DNA of 64,000 nt from Oscheius dolichura (lineage: Eukaryota; Nematoda; Chromadorea; Rhabditida; Rhabditidae), in NCBI GenBank assembly GCA_932521035.1, contig OW051494.1:8728001-8792000 (forward strand), read 5' to 3'. The notes beneath the pieces were generated by a model. It did not search any database, was not told where the DNA came from, and worked only from the letters and a program-made list of their open reading frames with translations. The position numbers and the translations under genes are program-made. Below, piece by piece: positions 35,769-46,030 of the stretch. Each line of letters opens with the position of its first letter. The first letter of the stretch is position 1.

Positions 35769-35950
35769 AAAAGGGGCGTAGCAAACAAAGATTGTGTGAC
35801 CTTACAAAAGTAGGCGTGGTTCCAAAGGGTAAACATAGAATTTCACTGATATATAAAGCCTGGTCAAATGGCAGAAGACAGCGAGCCCTCCTACTAGCTC
35901 ATATTATCTTTACTGGATATATAAGCCCTGAGCGACTGGCAGAAGACATC
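35769..35950 (+). promoter_or_regulatory. Peptide-gene promoter block, copy C
   Basis: AAAAGGGGCGTAGCAAACAA at 35769-35788, then TATATAAA at 35850-35857 and a second TATATAAG at 35918-35925, each followed by GGCAGAAGACA. It is a mirror of the block at 26747-26928. Confidence 0.65.
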
Positions 35951-36031
35951 CAGCCATCTTCCTAGTCAGCCCACAGGCTTCTTCTCCTTTGCTTTCGGTC
36001 CACTTTCATTTTCAGAAAACAAACAAAAAAG

Positions 36032-36293
36032 ATGAACTTCTTTTACGTCGCCATCGTGGTAACCCTCGGAGCCGCTGTCCTCGTCAATGCCGAACTCCCC
36101 CAGCCAAATAGCGGAAGACTGTCACCACGCTCGGAGTTGGCCTGTTCGGACTTGTATTGTTCCCTCGTCAATTGTATCCAATGTGTAAGCTACTGTATAT
36201 AAATTGATAGCAGTATTTCAGGATGGAGGCTACTGTAGCCCTGCTGGTGTTTGTATATGCAATACTAGGGGCTCCCCACCCTACTGTCCCTGA
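36032..36293 (+). CDS. Secreted 8-cysteine peptide, copy C (identical to copy A)
   Basis: Exons 36032-36184 and 36222-36293 (37-base intron) encode 74 residues with the same protein sequence as 26404-26665. The signal peptide is 1-20. The fourth cysteine is the last codon of exon 1, and exon 2 begins DGGYCSPAGVCIC where other members have GGG. The stop TGA is followed by AG and GTACC, with a 3'UTR intron to about 36354; AATAAA is at 36477-36482. A TTTTCAG acceptor lies 17 bases before the ATG. Two identical loci could double dosage. Confidence 0.87.
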
Positions 36294-36482
36294 AGGTACC
36301 TTTCTAGCTTTCTTTTACATTTTCCCCTAATCCAAATCTCATCAACATTTTCAGGACTTGCCCTTCCTTTTCCGGTTGCTTCCACGAGTTCACCGATTTC
36401 CCCTCCCAACGGTCCGCTCGCCATTTATTCAAACAAACGTCGTTATAAACCTTTTATATTTTCAAACATTTCTCTCAATAAA

Positions 36483-37300
36483 TTAAAGCTTGCCTCTATC
36501 TTATTCTCTGTGACTGGGGGAGGAAGGGAAGACCATCTACGAACGGGGAACAATTTCAAACGAGGAGAGACGACAGTTTCCCCCATATTAACCGGAAAAG
36601 GGAAAAAAGAATAAGATTTTGAGGCAAAGACAATCAGAAAGTCCTTTGGAACCCAGAAAAACAGGAACAGAGACATGACAAAAGGGAAAAATGACCATTG
36701 TAAGGCTAAACGAGTGACTAGAATTTGGGAGGGGGAGGGGAGGGGAAATCGACGGTCGCCAGTCAGTTTTTCTCATTTTTACTGTCTAATCCACGGTGAA
36801 TTTATGTTTTTGGCTTAAAAAGGGTTCTACAAAGAAATTTGGCCATTTTCACCGCTAGAAAGACGCGAAACACGTGGTAGATTCAAATCGCGCGCTTTTG
36901 TAAGCTAACGCTTCAGTTTTCTCAAATTTCCTGCTTTTTATAGTCAAAATGTAGCTTAAAATCTGGGCTATCTTTTAATCATAAAGAGACGGACCCTTTA
37001 AAAAGAAATTAAAGAGTATTTGCAGAAAGAACATGACCGGCGCCGCGGTTCCCCCACTGAAAAAAAGAAGAGACATTGAAAGAAATGAAACAAATCACAG
37101 TCGAAGAATTGGCAGAATAATATATAATGTAACATTTTACTGGCAAAAATGTGAAGAGAGATACGGTAACATTGCTGGTAGAGAGGAGACGGGAAGAGGG
37201 GGAGAGGAAGTGGCTGTCATGTTTTTATGTGTGCAAGGCATATTGTATTCTGTTTTTCGTTTGAAGACCCGCAAAAAATGAACCCAAAATTGATGAAGAA
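36483..37300. other. Downstream flank of peptide copy C
   Basis: No gene. This is the part of the right duplication arm that matches 25396-26214, including the T-synthase 3' flank. Frames here, such as one starting MTGAAVPPLKKRRD, are open on both copies only because the copies are nearly identical. Confidence 0.5.
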
Positions 37301-38130
37301 AGAAAAATGGGGGTTCAATGGAAAAACACCAGTCCAATTGAGACATAAGGGTCCAACGACTTGGTCGGCGCGGTCTACCCAGAGTTTCTCTTCTCAAAAA
37401 GTCTCTTCCCAGGCACATTTTGAAGGAGCGGCAGGGGTTCCCATGAAGAAACAAGGCTCCACTGACTTGGTCGGCGCAGTTTACCCAGAATTTCTCCTCT
37501 CAAAATGAATGTTCCGGGGCATGTTACATATGATTCGAAAGCTCTTGAACTGGCGAATTCGATTGTATACAGGAAACAAAAGATAAGGTAATCACCTTTC
37601 CTTTAGTATCTCAGCAAATAATCGTGGATAAGCAAGCGAACGGCTATACTTGACAAATAAACACTGTTTCCTGGAGGTTTTTTTTTTCTTCCTGTACAGT
37701 GTACACCACCAAATTCGCTAAAACAAGAGCTTACGAATGATGTGTAACATGCCTGAGAACATCCATTTTGGGCCAATACTGCTCTTTCGTTCACCGCCAA
37801 CCTCGACCCGTTCGACTAGTTAGACCTTGCTTATTTGTCTTACTACTATCTAGTTCAGAATGTTATGGTGAAAAAGCTGGTATAGGTTACATTCCATAAG
37901 AATTAGAAATCGCTGAGATATCCACAGAAACACTATATTAACCCAGAAAAAATTATTCTGGTCTATATCTTGACTATTTCCTTATCTTATGGAATATAAC
38001 CTATACCGTCTTTTTCACCATAAAATTCTGAACTAGATAGAAGTAAAAAACATAAGCAAGGTCGAATTAATCGAACGTGGTGAGCATTTGGTTAGATTGG
38101 TGAAGCGGTGAAGAGCAGTAATCGCATCCA
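37301..38130. repeat. Long repeat with hairpin, copied at 63352-64000
   Basis: 37301-38060 matches 63352-64000 in direct orientation. Inside, a 43-base unit (ACTTGGTCGGCGC...CCCAGA) is tandemly doubled at about 37348-37500. Inverted arms of about 75 bases or more at 37808-37900 and 37983-38080 (TTCAGAATGTTATGGTGAAA and its complement) make a hairpin element of roughly 300 bases. Confidence 0.75.
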
Positions 38131-39220
38131 TTTTGGGAGGAGAAATTAAAACATTCTGGGTCGACAGCGGTGACCAAGTCATTGGACCCTTCATTTTCCA
38201 TTAATTGAATTGAAGCGGAATTCTAGATGGAATTTTGTGTCGCTCGGCCTTTTCAAGATATTTCATCACGTTGATGAACCCCTTGAGGAATATATCGGGC
38301 CTTTTCATTTTAAGTGGGGCCCCAAAAACATCTTCGGTCCGGGTCTGGGTATTCTGGGAAACATGAATAGGAGAAGCGGGTCTGGTAATTTCATTTCGAG
38401 TCCGGTCCGGCCCGGTCCTTTTTTGGTTCGAGTCCGGGTACCCGCACCTCCCTGGAGCGTATTCCATTTTTGGCTCGGAAACCCCCAAAACATTAATCCA
38501 AAACTCCTTTTCTTCAGTTGCCTGACCGTTTCAAGATATTTTATCACGTTGATAAACATACATGACCTTTTCGTTTCAAGCCGGGCCACTGCATTCCTCT
38601 CCTTTTGTGGTGCCAGGGAAAACGAATTTCCCTTCTTTTGTGGGAGAGGGGGCACGGCTGAAACTAAATAAGCGTTTGTGGTATGCGAATAGCAGACTTT
38701 GCCGGATTTTGATTTGAGGCCGGGTACCCGCACATCCCTGGAGCGTATTCCATCCGGGTTCTGAGAATCCCCACAACATTAATCCAAAACTTTCTCCAGA
38801 CCAATTTTCTGGTTAAAACTTGGCCTCTCCTTATCGCAAGGTGGTATGAAAGGGGGAGTTAGTGATCTGCGGCCTGTTCTTTGTTCCGCCCCCTCTTCCC
38901 TGCCTTCCAGTTTCTCAAGAACGGCGCTCATTTCGCCACCGAGCGCCATCTGGTCTCTGCGGCATTGCAAAGGTCTCTCCACTTGTTTTTGACCCGGGCT
39001 GGTTCTTCTTCAATTTACGACTAACTGTTCAAATTTCTCACCGCCAGTCGCCGGCTGCCTCTAGTCGATTTCTAATGGGTTTTCCCGGGGGGTTTTGAGG
39101 ATTTTGATGGCCAACTTCAAGTTTTCAGCTGCAGATTTGAGACAACTGAAAGAATTCTTCTCTCCTTTTTGTTCTATTTTTTAGGAAAAAGTCATTTTCT
39201 CTCCCAAAAAAATAAGAAAG
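38131..39220. other. Low-complexity and duplicated peptide-gene flank
   Basis: 38330-38480 and 38690-38770 carry repeated GGTCCGGGT and GGAGCGTATTCCAT segments that open chance frames on both strands. 38780-39220 is the inverted copy of the downstream flank of other peptide genes (56880-57330). Confidence 0.5.
38779..38949 (-). CDS. Small frame conserved with 57161-57331
   Basis: A 56-residue frame begins MALGGEMSAVLEKLEGREEG and ends EKVLD. The inverted copy at 57161-57331 keeps start, stop and frame with about eight substitutions. It has no signal peptide and no recognised domain, and lies in the duplicated flank downstream of peptide genes. Conservation may simply reflect recent duplication. 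Confidence 0.25.
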   Translation of the reverse strand: MALGGEMSAVLEKLEGREEGAEQRTGRRSLTPPFIPPCDKERPSFNQKIGLEKVLD

Positions 39221-39610
39221 AATTTTTTTAACCGCTTTATTTACAAGCAATATGTTATTACAAATATACAGAATTTACATGGAGAAGCGGTTGTTTGGGA
39301 GGGGCTATGTACATTTTCTACTACCTGGAAGACAGGGGAGAGGGGCGAGATGGCGAAGGAACGGCTGAGCACTGGGAACATGGCTGCGAGCGTGGTGACG
39401 GACGTGGCGGGAAGTCGGTGAATGTGGCTGGGATGAGGCGAGGGGCTAATACTCGGCTGGGCTTGGTGTAGACGGCTGGGATCGTGGCGGAGGGCTTGAC
39501 GTGGCGGTGGCGGGGCGAGCAGTGGGTGTGTGTGTGTCCAGGGCGAGTCCTGAAAATGAAGATGAGACTTGGATTGAGGGAAATGAAAAAGAAAATTAAA
39601 AAAGATACCT

Positions 39611-39865
39611 TTAAGGACACGTGGGGGTGCCCTGGATATTACACACGCACAGCTCAAACCCATTACAGGCTCCCCCGCCCTGAAATAGATTTTTTTACGA
39701 TATTTGTAGATCACCTACACAGCCCAAGCAAGTAATATTATCACAATAAAAGTCGGAGCAGGCAAGTGTTCCAACCAGTCTTCCGCTATTTGGCTGGGGG
39801 AGTTCGGCATTGACGAGGACAGCGGCTTCGAGGGTTAGCAGGATGGCGACGAAGAAAAAGTTCAT
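39611..39865 (-). CDS. Secreted 8-cysteine peptide, copy D
   Basis: Minus-strand exons 39865-39719 and 39679-39611 (39-base intron) encode 71 residues. Signal peptide 1-20 and ELPQPNSGRL are as in copies A and C, but the cysteine region differs: CSDFYCDNITCLGC then GGGACNGFELCVC, and seven rather than eight residues before the last cysteine. The signal and leader are almost unchanged while the mature region diverges, the pattern expected if the mature peptide changes fast or the gene is a recombinant. The stop TAA is followed by AG and GTATC, with a 3'UTR intron to about 39548 and the shared terminal exon with AATAAA near 39240. Confidence 0.85.
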
Positions 39866-39939
39866 CTTTTTTGTTTGTTTTCTGAAAATGAAAGTGGACC
39901 GAAAGCAAAGGAAAAGAAGCGTGTGGGCTGACTAGGAAG

Positions 39940-39990
39940 ACGGCTGGATGTCTTCTGCCAGTCGCTCAGGGCTTATATAACCAGTAAATT
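39940..39990 (-). promoter_or_regulatory. Peptide-gene core promoter, copy D
   Basis: TATATAAG on the minus strand (39979-39972) is followed by the GACTGGCAGAAGACA segment as in copies A and C. Homology stops at about 39995, so the GGGGCGTAGC upstream word is missing here. Confidence 0.55.
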
Positions 39991-39999
39991 CTATTTTTA

Positions 40000-40970
40000 C
40001 TTTTTTAAAATTGAAATTGAGAAATGCAGCACAACCTTGAGAGTTTAGGATCGCCTCCTTGGTCTCGTGCGAGAAAGGAGAAAAGAGACGACGAACTAGT
40101 GCAACCTTTGGGCGCGGTACGGGAACCCCATACAATGCGAAGTACACGTTTGACCAGCGAGATCTGAGTATCTCGAACAATTAACAGTTTATTAGAAGTA
40201 GAAGCAGCGGATCGTGAACAAAATGCAGATTGTATACATTGACAAAATTCGTTGAAAATACAAATCAAAGATATGGTGGAAGATGTGAACGGAAGTTTCA
40301 CTCTACTGACGCATTCCCGTGTCCTGCCGTGGCATTTTCTGACCCAGATCCGCCGCGACCACCAGGCGGAGGCGAAGGTGTTATCTTTCTAAAGAAACCT
40401 TTGACAGCCCACCACATCAGAACTGCGCGAAGTACTGGTTCAATATAGCGATAATATTGGGAAATCTAAAATTGTTGAAAATATGAACGGAGGTATGTAG
40501 TCCATTTCCAATGGAAAAGACAGCGGTTAAAGGTTAATTCGTAAGTTCGGTCCAAAACGTCTCATATGTAAAACAAGAAAAAAAATAAAGTGGCTCGATT
40601 TGTTTCCAACGACATTATGGAAAATTACGCTGCTTTTCCGTTGGAAATAGATTATATGACACAAAACATCACAGTTTACAGTGTTCTCATGTAAATTTGT
40701 GGCCGGATGGAAAATTAATTGCCCATTGAAATTTTCAGTTTGGGTTTATGGTAAACTGTTTATCACGCAAAAACTGCAAAAATCCATGCTGCAAAAATCC
40801 CAGCAAAATGGGGATGCCCAATATTTGGGAGCGCCCGAATTGGGGGTTTTTGCCCATGGATTAGATTGTCTTTCGGAAAATCGAAACTTTTAACAAAAAA
40901 CAAATAACGTTCTAGCGATGTCAACGTTTTTGAAGGAGGGGGCAGCCACCAAAAACTTTTTCCATTTGAG
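40000..40970. other. Intergenic, one small TIR element
   Basis: No gene seen. Sequence upstream of peptide copy D is replaced by unrelated DNA, and a small element lies at 40498-40656. Confidence 0.4.
40498..40656. mobile_element. Small TIR element, TAGTCCRTTTCCAAYG family
   Basis: Left end TAGTCCATTTCCAATGGAAA and right end TTTTCCGTTGGAAATAGATT are imperfect inverted repeats about 160 bases apart. They resemble the ends at 54444, 55592, 59482, 59793 and 61863. Confidence 0.55.
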
Positions 40971-40976
40971 GCAAAC

Positions 40977-42236
40977 TCATGAAAATTCAAGTGTGCTTAC
41001 CGGCATAACCATAGAGTATATAAAAGTTATAATTCGTCTACTTTCCTTATACTCGTTGCTCAATTTATTAATAATATTGGCATCAGTTTCAGCTGCTATT
41101 TTCTTCTTTACTTCAAATAAAGAGGGATCATTCAAGAGGTAAAAATCTACTGAGAGCATGTATATATCGAAAAAATTATAAACTACAACGACCGAGAACT
41201 AAATAAAATCGGTCCAAGTATTCTACCTCAACAAACCTGCAGGAATAGAACCCATCCCAGCCTTTTCTGCAACTTTAGTGTACCCACGCTCAAATAACTC
41301 TTATCCATTCGGGCGACTTGATATAAAGCTAAAAAGCATACAGCTAATAACACAATTTCTGCCATCAGTGTAGCTAGAATAAGAAAACCAGTTAGATACG
41401 GCAGCTAAATCGTATTTTTACAAGTGAGAAAAACGCCTTTTTTACATTTGATAAGAATATCCCAAATCTCTCTATCTGTCTCAAGGCGAAACCAATTAAT
41501 ATCACTGGTGCTGCTACAGCAGCGACGACATATAGGGTTTTATCCAGTTGCCGTTGTCTAAAACCGTTTTAGTTATCGGTAGTACTGTAACAGATGAACT
41601 CACTGTCGAACAACTGTTTTCCAATAAATCATGATAAATGTGGAGAAGAGCAATAGTATCATTTTCTCTATATATTGTAAATAATCGGGAAGTTTACACT
41701 GATGAAAAATTATGCATAGCTAAAATATTTTTACCACGACTAACTGATGCTATAACGTAAATTTATCAATCATTAGCAAACGTATCAGAAAAAAATGACC
41801 GAGAAAACGTTTCGCTTCAGAATGATTCAGTTACTAACAGTTGATGCGCTTTCGAATTCAAGGCACAGGGTTGGACGAACAGTTCGGCTCGGCTCAGGGT
41901 AAAATTTGGTGGCTCGGGTTCGACTCATTTTTTCGACCCCCCCTTTTCAATATTTGAGAATAAGATTTTAAAAGAAATTACCAGAATATTTACTAAAATA
42001 GACGTAAGCTGTGCTATGTCGTTTACAGAGAGTAACATAATTAAATAGTGATATAATTTTTTCTTAGATAGTTGTCTATATATACTCCAAATAATATATG
42101 AATGCCACAAGGTCCCTATGACAAAAGCAATACATATAGGGATACTCCTACTCAAAGGAGCATTGCCACCCGCGGTTATATCATAGGGTAGAGGTGTGGT
42201 GGTTCTCTCCGAATAGTTGCTGCTATTAGAATCCAT
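40977..42236 (-). CDS. Multi-pass membrane protein, chemoreceptor-like, paralogue 1
   Basis: Minus-strand exons 42236-41982, 41719-41604, 41557-41446, 41404-41237 and 41198-40977 join in phase to 290 residues. The N-terminus MDSNSSNYSE has N-glycosylation sequons and fits an outside tail. Hydrophobic segments are at about 32-53 (IPICIAFVIGTLWHSYIIW), 61-87, 100-122, 125-145, 166-190 and 212-235; a seventh is not clear. TM2 holds SVNDIAQ, with Asp at the place typical of rhodopsin-like receptors. The exon pattern matches 53081-54338. It is most like nematode serpentine chemoreceptors but cannot be placed in a named str/srx/srt class. The start was chosen at the ATG before the sequons; an upstream in-frame ATG exists. 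Confidence 0.75.
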
Positions 42237-42477
42237 CCTACTCTTCTTGAACTGTCGAGCGAAGTGTCGATTGCCGCAAAGCCGATAAAACTGAATAAGC
42301 TGAAGGGGGTGGGCATGTTTCTGATTCAATCTGTCTCCGACTAATCCATTTATCCGCCCATTTTCGACCATGCAGTCCATTCGAAACTGTACCGGGTGCA
42401 AATTGAGTTCTCATTGGGAGATTTGAAGGGCAATTAGACAGTTTCCAGCGTCCTTATCTCAAAATTGTATTAAATCC

Positions 42478-42657
42478 GTCGGACAGAGATATATGGGTGA
42501 CCTTTGCCACACTTTTGATCTTTGATTACCACCTCGCAATTCGGAGACAATTCGGAGAAGATCCGGATTAATTAACTCCCATATTAGGGGTCTGAGTCAT
42601 ACTCCCGACTAATTCTCAAAAGTGTGGCGAGGGTCACCCATATATCTCTTCGGACAA
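42478..42657. mobile_element. 180-base TIR element absent from the paralogous site
   Basis: Arms at about 42486-42516 and 42618-42650 (AGATATATGGGTGACC and complement, AAAAGTGTGGC) are inverted repeats. The paralogous flank at 52820-52850 runs straight through (AAACCCGGTGCCCGGCTGAT) without the element, giving a filled-versus-empty comparison. Confidence 0.75.
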
Positions 42658-42659
42658 CG

Positions 42660-43380
42660 GGTTTAGAAAATGAATCTCCCGGTATCTGTGTCCTTTCAAT
42701 TCGAAAACCCGTCTTCCTGATGTTTACAAGCGTCCTGTAGGTTGGTCGAAACTTGCCCTATGCGCATTTCTACTTTATGTTGACGGTCTATAGAGAAAAT
42801 TACATTTCGTGTTCAGTATTAAATAAGGCATACTTTTTGGTTTCAGATTGCAACATCTCGTTGGAAATGCCTTCTAATCAGCCCTGGTTGTTCAATTTTG
42901 GTGTCTGGACCGTCATTAACCTCTTGGAAGGTTGAAGAACTTCAGCAGGCGTCCAAATTGTCGCGGTATTAGCTGAAATCCGGATTTTTTTCTTCTGAAC
43001 GGAAGTAACCGCTCGTTGTTCCGGATTGTTTGATTCGTTGTCTATTATTCACGGAAGTGAAGGTTCAGTCAGGCCTTGAAACTAAAAAATATTTGTATTT
43101 GTTAGTTAAAGTCATGCGGCCCAGGGTTGCACGAGATGGGGGTTTTGGAAAGTGAGACGAGACGAGATGTAAAGGAAAAAAAATGAATCTTATATACTTT
43201 ACCGCGTTTTTTTAATCTTTTATTTCCAACTAACAAGGCAAATTAAACAAAACCATAGAAAACAACATAAACAAAAGAATGACCATTAAGAAAAAAACAA
43301 GTGGTCAACGACTAAGTATCTTCTAACACACTGGCGGCACTTGTTTTTGAAGCCAAATTTAGCTAGTTTTTTTTGAAAAG
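42660..43380. repeat. Upstream flank of receptor paralogue 1
   Basis: 42700-42960 is the inverted copy of 52540-52800, the equivalent upstream DNA of paralogue 2, so the receptor duplication extends beyond the gene. 42960-43380 shows nothing recognisable. Confidence 0.55.
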
Positions 43381-43920
43381 GGGGGCTTATAATAGAGAAG
43401 AGTTCATAGTGGAGAGAATACTGGAGAGAACAGCTCAGATCTGGCCCTGTGACTTCTCGGCCAGTGGAGGCCAGTGGCGGATATGGTCCCAAAGTTCGAG
43501 GTCCAGAAGCTGACAGAGCTGAAATCCTTGGCTTTCCCGCCTTCTTTTGTCCAGGGAAAAGGAATTTAGTGGCTGACCAAGTCTTTTTTTTTTGGACCTC
43601 CTAGAGCCCCGAATAGTCAAAACACCCCAGGCTCATCTGACCTAGACCTTCGAAGCCTAATTCAGGCTGCCCTCATCCCCTCTTTTCCTTCTTCTGAGGC
43701 GCTTGTCTACCATAACTCTCATAGTATCAAAAAGTGCGGAACGTTAGTCACCGTCTCCTTGTTCGAAGATCGCTTACTTCGGTCGGGGCTAAATTTGTAG
43801 CTGGTCACAGGACTTCTCGTGGCTTTGAAGGACGTAGCGCTACCCGGTTGGATTCCTTACTAGTCAGCTGTATCTTGTGACCGTAAAAAGGTCTAGGAAC
43901 TTGACAACGGTTAAACTGGA
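43380..43920 (-). repeat. Interspersed repeat R1, inverted copy
   Basis: About 540 bases match 62790-63260 inverted and 47340-47960 and 48740-49260 more loosely. It carries the core word TTTTTGATACTATGAGAGT on the minus strand at about 43708-43735 and GACCAGTTTAACC-type sequence about 180 bases away. There is no coding potential. Confidence 0.75.
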
Positions 43921-43949
43921 AAAATTTTTTAAAAATGTAGTTGACCCAT

Positions 43950-44240
43950 GTTCGAACTCGAGACGAAAAAATGCAAAAGATTCATAGCCCGGACTACTAT
44001 CTACTAGGCCACCGCTTCACAGTTTTACAAGCTGCTTTCGGGGTTCACGTTTCGACGGTCGTTTTTGACGATTTTAGTCGATTTTTGCCAACTTTCCCGA
44101 CGTCACTGCCCCGTAACGGGGATTCGAGAGTAAAATCTGAAAGTGGCTTCCAGCATAACTTTTTACGCTCTTTTTCGAACGGTATAGGTCCCGAGTCATA
44201 AAGCCACCCTAAAGTTAATTCCGTTGTGAGTGGATAGTGC
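43950..44240 (-). repeat. Likely tRNA-derived (SINE-like) remnant
   Basis: On the minus strand TGGCCTAGTAGATAG (A-box-like) is followed 50 bases later by GAGTTCGAACAT (B-box-like). Downstream sequence at 44140-44240 recurs at 3190-3310. The tRNA arms no longer pair, so it is called a remnant. Confidence 0.4.
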
Positions 44241-46030
44241 ACTCGCCCACTAATCCTTTGTTTTTTTCAAGTTGAGTTCGATTCTTCCATTTGCAATTTT
44301 TTGGAGTTGATTGAATCTGTTTTCGCCTCCTGTCCCTTTTATATGCCGTAAAAATGACGAGGAGGGGGTTCCACACCCTTCTCTTCCTTATTCCCAATAT
44401 TCCTAACATTCTCTTCCTTACTCCCTAGCGTTCTTATTGGCCCATATTTTTATCCTGCAAACATTGAGCAAGTCGTTTCCGTTACAAATAAGTTGCAAAC
44501 GGAAGCACATCCAGGGACCGTTAGCTCAATTTTCGCCAGAATTTGTTGGTGTCCTCATACTCAACAAGGCTGTCGCTTCATCAGGAGAAGCTCCCTCAAC
44601 CGAGTTGTCCCTGCTAAAGGCTCCCTTTCCTGGTTAAAAACGCCGTCAAACGACTACCAACATCTACCAAAAATGACTTGGAGAACCCGTTGCTCCTAAG
44701 AAACCTCGTTTTAAAGCCGCCAATATCTTGGAAGAAGACGTCTAATCAGATCTCGAGTACATAAAACGCTCTACTGTTTTTCCGTTTATCTACACTAATT
44801 CCTTGTGCTCTTCTTGCGCTCTTCCTCCACCCTTTTTGGTCCTTGAAAGCTCCCTGTAGACAAAAAAGTCGATCTCTGGCGGTATCGTCATTAATTGCCT
44901 TCCCATAGATGAACACCGAGGGCCAGTCCCCAGAGCTGGGCAGAAATTGAAAGAGTTAGGGCATAAAATAGATAAACCATCTCTCATTTATTCCGAAAAT
45001 CTGATGGACGAAGCACGATACAGTCTCTACAGTAATCTTGTTGGTCTCCTTTCTACATGTCTTCTGGCAGTGACGAGTGAGTGCGACCTATTGCAACCTG
45101 AAAATCTGGCTTACACCTTTTTTCCACTACCATATGCCGCTTCCCCCAAGTTCAGCCATATGTTCACCTATTCCGCCCTATTTTTAATCGTTTCTAAGTT
45201 GCAGGATCACCAAAAATGAAGGATAAGGGTACTTTGGTTGCCTCGAGTTGCATTATTGAGTTTTTCAGTTGTTCTGGATCGAATATCTGTCCTGGGGCGT
45301 AGCCAGTGTTCCCGGGGAATAGATTTCTCGCCGGAGACGAATTTCTCCAAACAAGCGGTTATTTTCCAGTTCAAATTTATGTTTAGGCATCGGGGAAGGC
45401 GATCCTCTTCTTCGTTTGCTATGTTTGTAATTTTAGAAATAGTAAGATACAAGTATTTTTTTGGTGGTGAGGGATTGGTGACGCCTCACCAGGCGAGGAA
45501 GACTGTTGGCCTTCTTTTTTGGTTGACCCCTCTTCGAATTTCTCCCAGTTCAGCGAGATCAGGGCAATCTTCAGCATTTACGGGCGACCTTGCTGCTACA
45601 CGTGAATCAGCTGACAGATAAGGGAGAAGCGTCTGATGGCTGAGCGGGGCATTTAGACATGTAGACGTGTTTATTCCCAGTAACAGACACTCGATAGATT
45701 TGAAGGGAATAAAGAAGAAATAGAAAAAGGATATTGGCGGGGTTCTGGTTCAAATCCTCGGAAAGTGGCCACTAGGACGCTTCCTTTTAAAAGAGAAATC
45801 CTGGCTCAGCTCATCCAAGAAACAGTTTAGGATCTGTAAAGAAGGTTACTTTAGCTCCTCATTGAATGAGAACACGTGGAGTACCGTGTAAAAGTCTTGG
45901 TAAATAGTTTTCAGAAGGAGAAAGACCATTTCCGCCGTTCTTTGACCCGAAAATTCAAATTTTCAGATATGGGTTACTGTATCGCTCCCCCAAGCCAGGA
46001 CGACCCCTTCTGGCACGAGCTGTACTTCAG
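44241..46030. other. Unassigned stretch
   Basis: No gene, RNA or repeat supported on either strand. Frames up to about 127 codons exist (45238-45621) but lack splice-joined partners or recognisable sequence. Confidence 0.4.

Larger units (their letters stand above)
35541..37300. repeat. Right arm of the recent inverted duplication
   Basis: Near-identical reverse complement of 25396-27208, including the peptide gene, its promoter and the sequence just past the T-synthase stop. The outer end (37261-37300) still matches T-synthase 3' flank DNA although no T-synthase exon is present here, which suggests the 25-kb arm is the original site. Confidence 0.92.

Noticed and set aside
26404-36293. Reading the peptides as classical CSalpha-beta defensins
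   Set aside because: The first half lacks the C-x3-C pair; only the GxC...CxC tail agrees, so no family name was given.
38210-38733. Long frames on both strands (153 and 142 codons)
   Set aside because: They come from GGTCCGGGT-type low-complexity sequence with both strands open.
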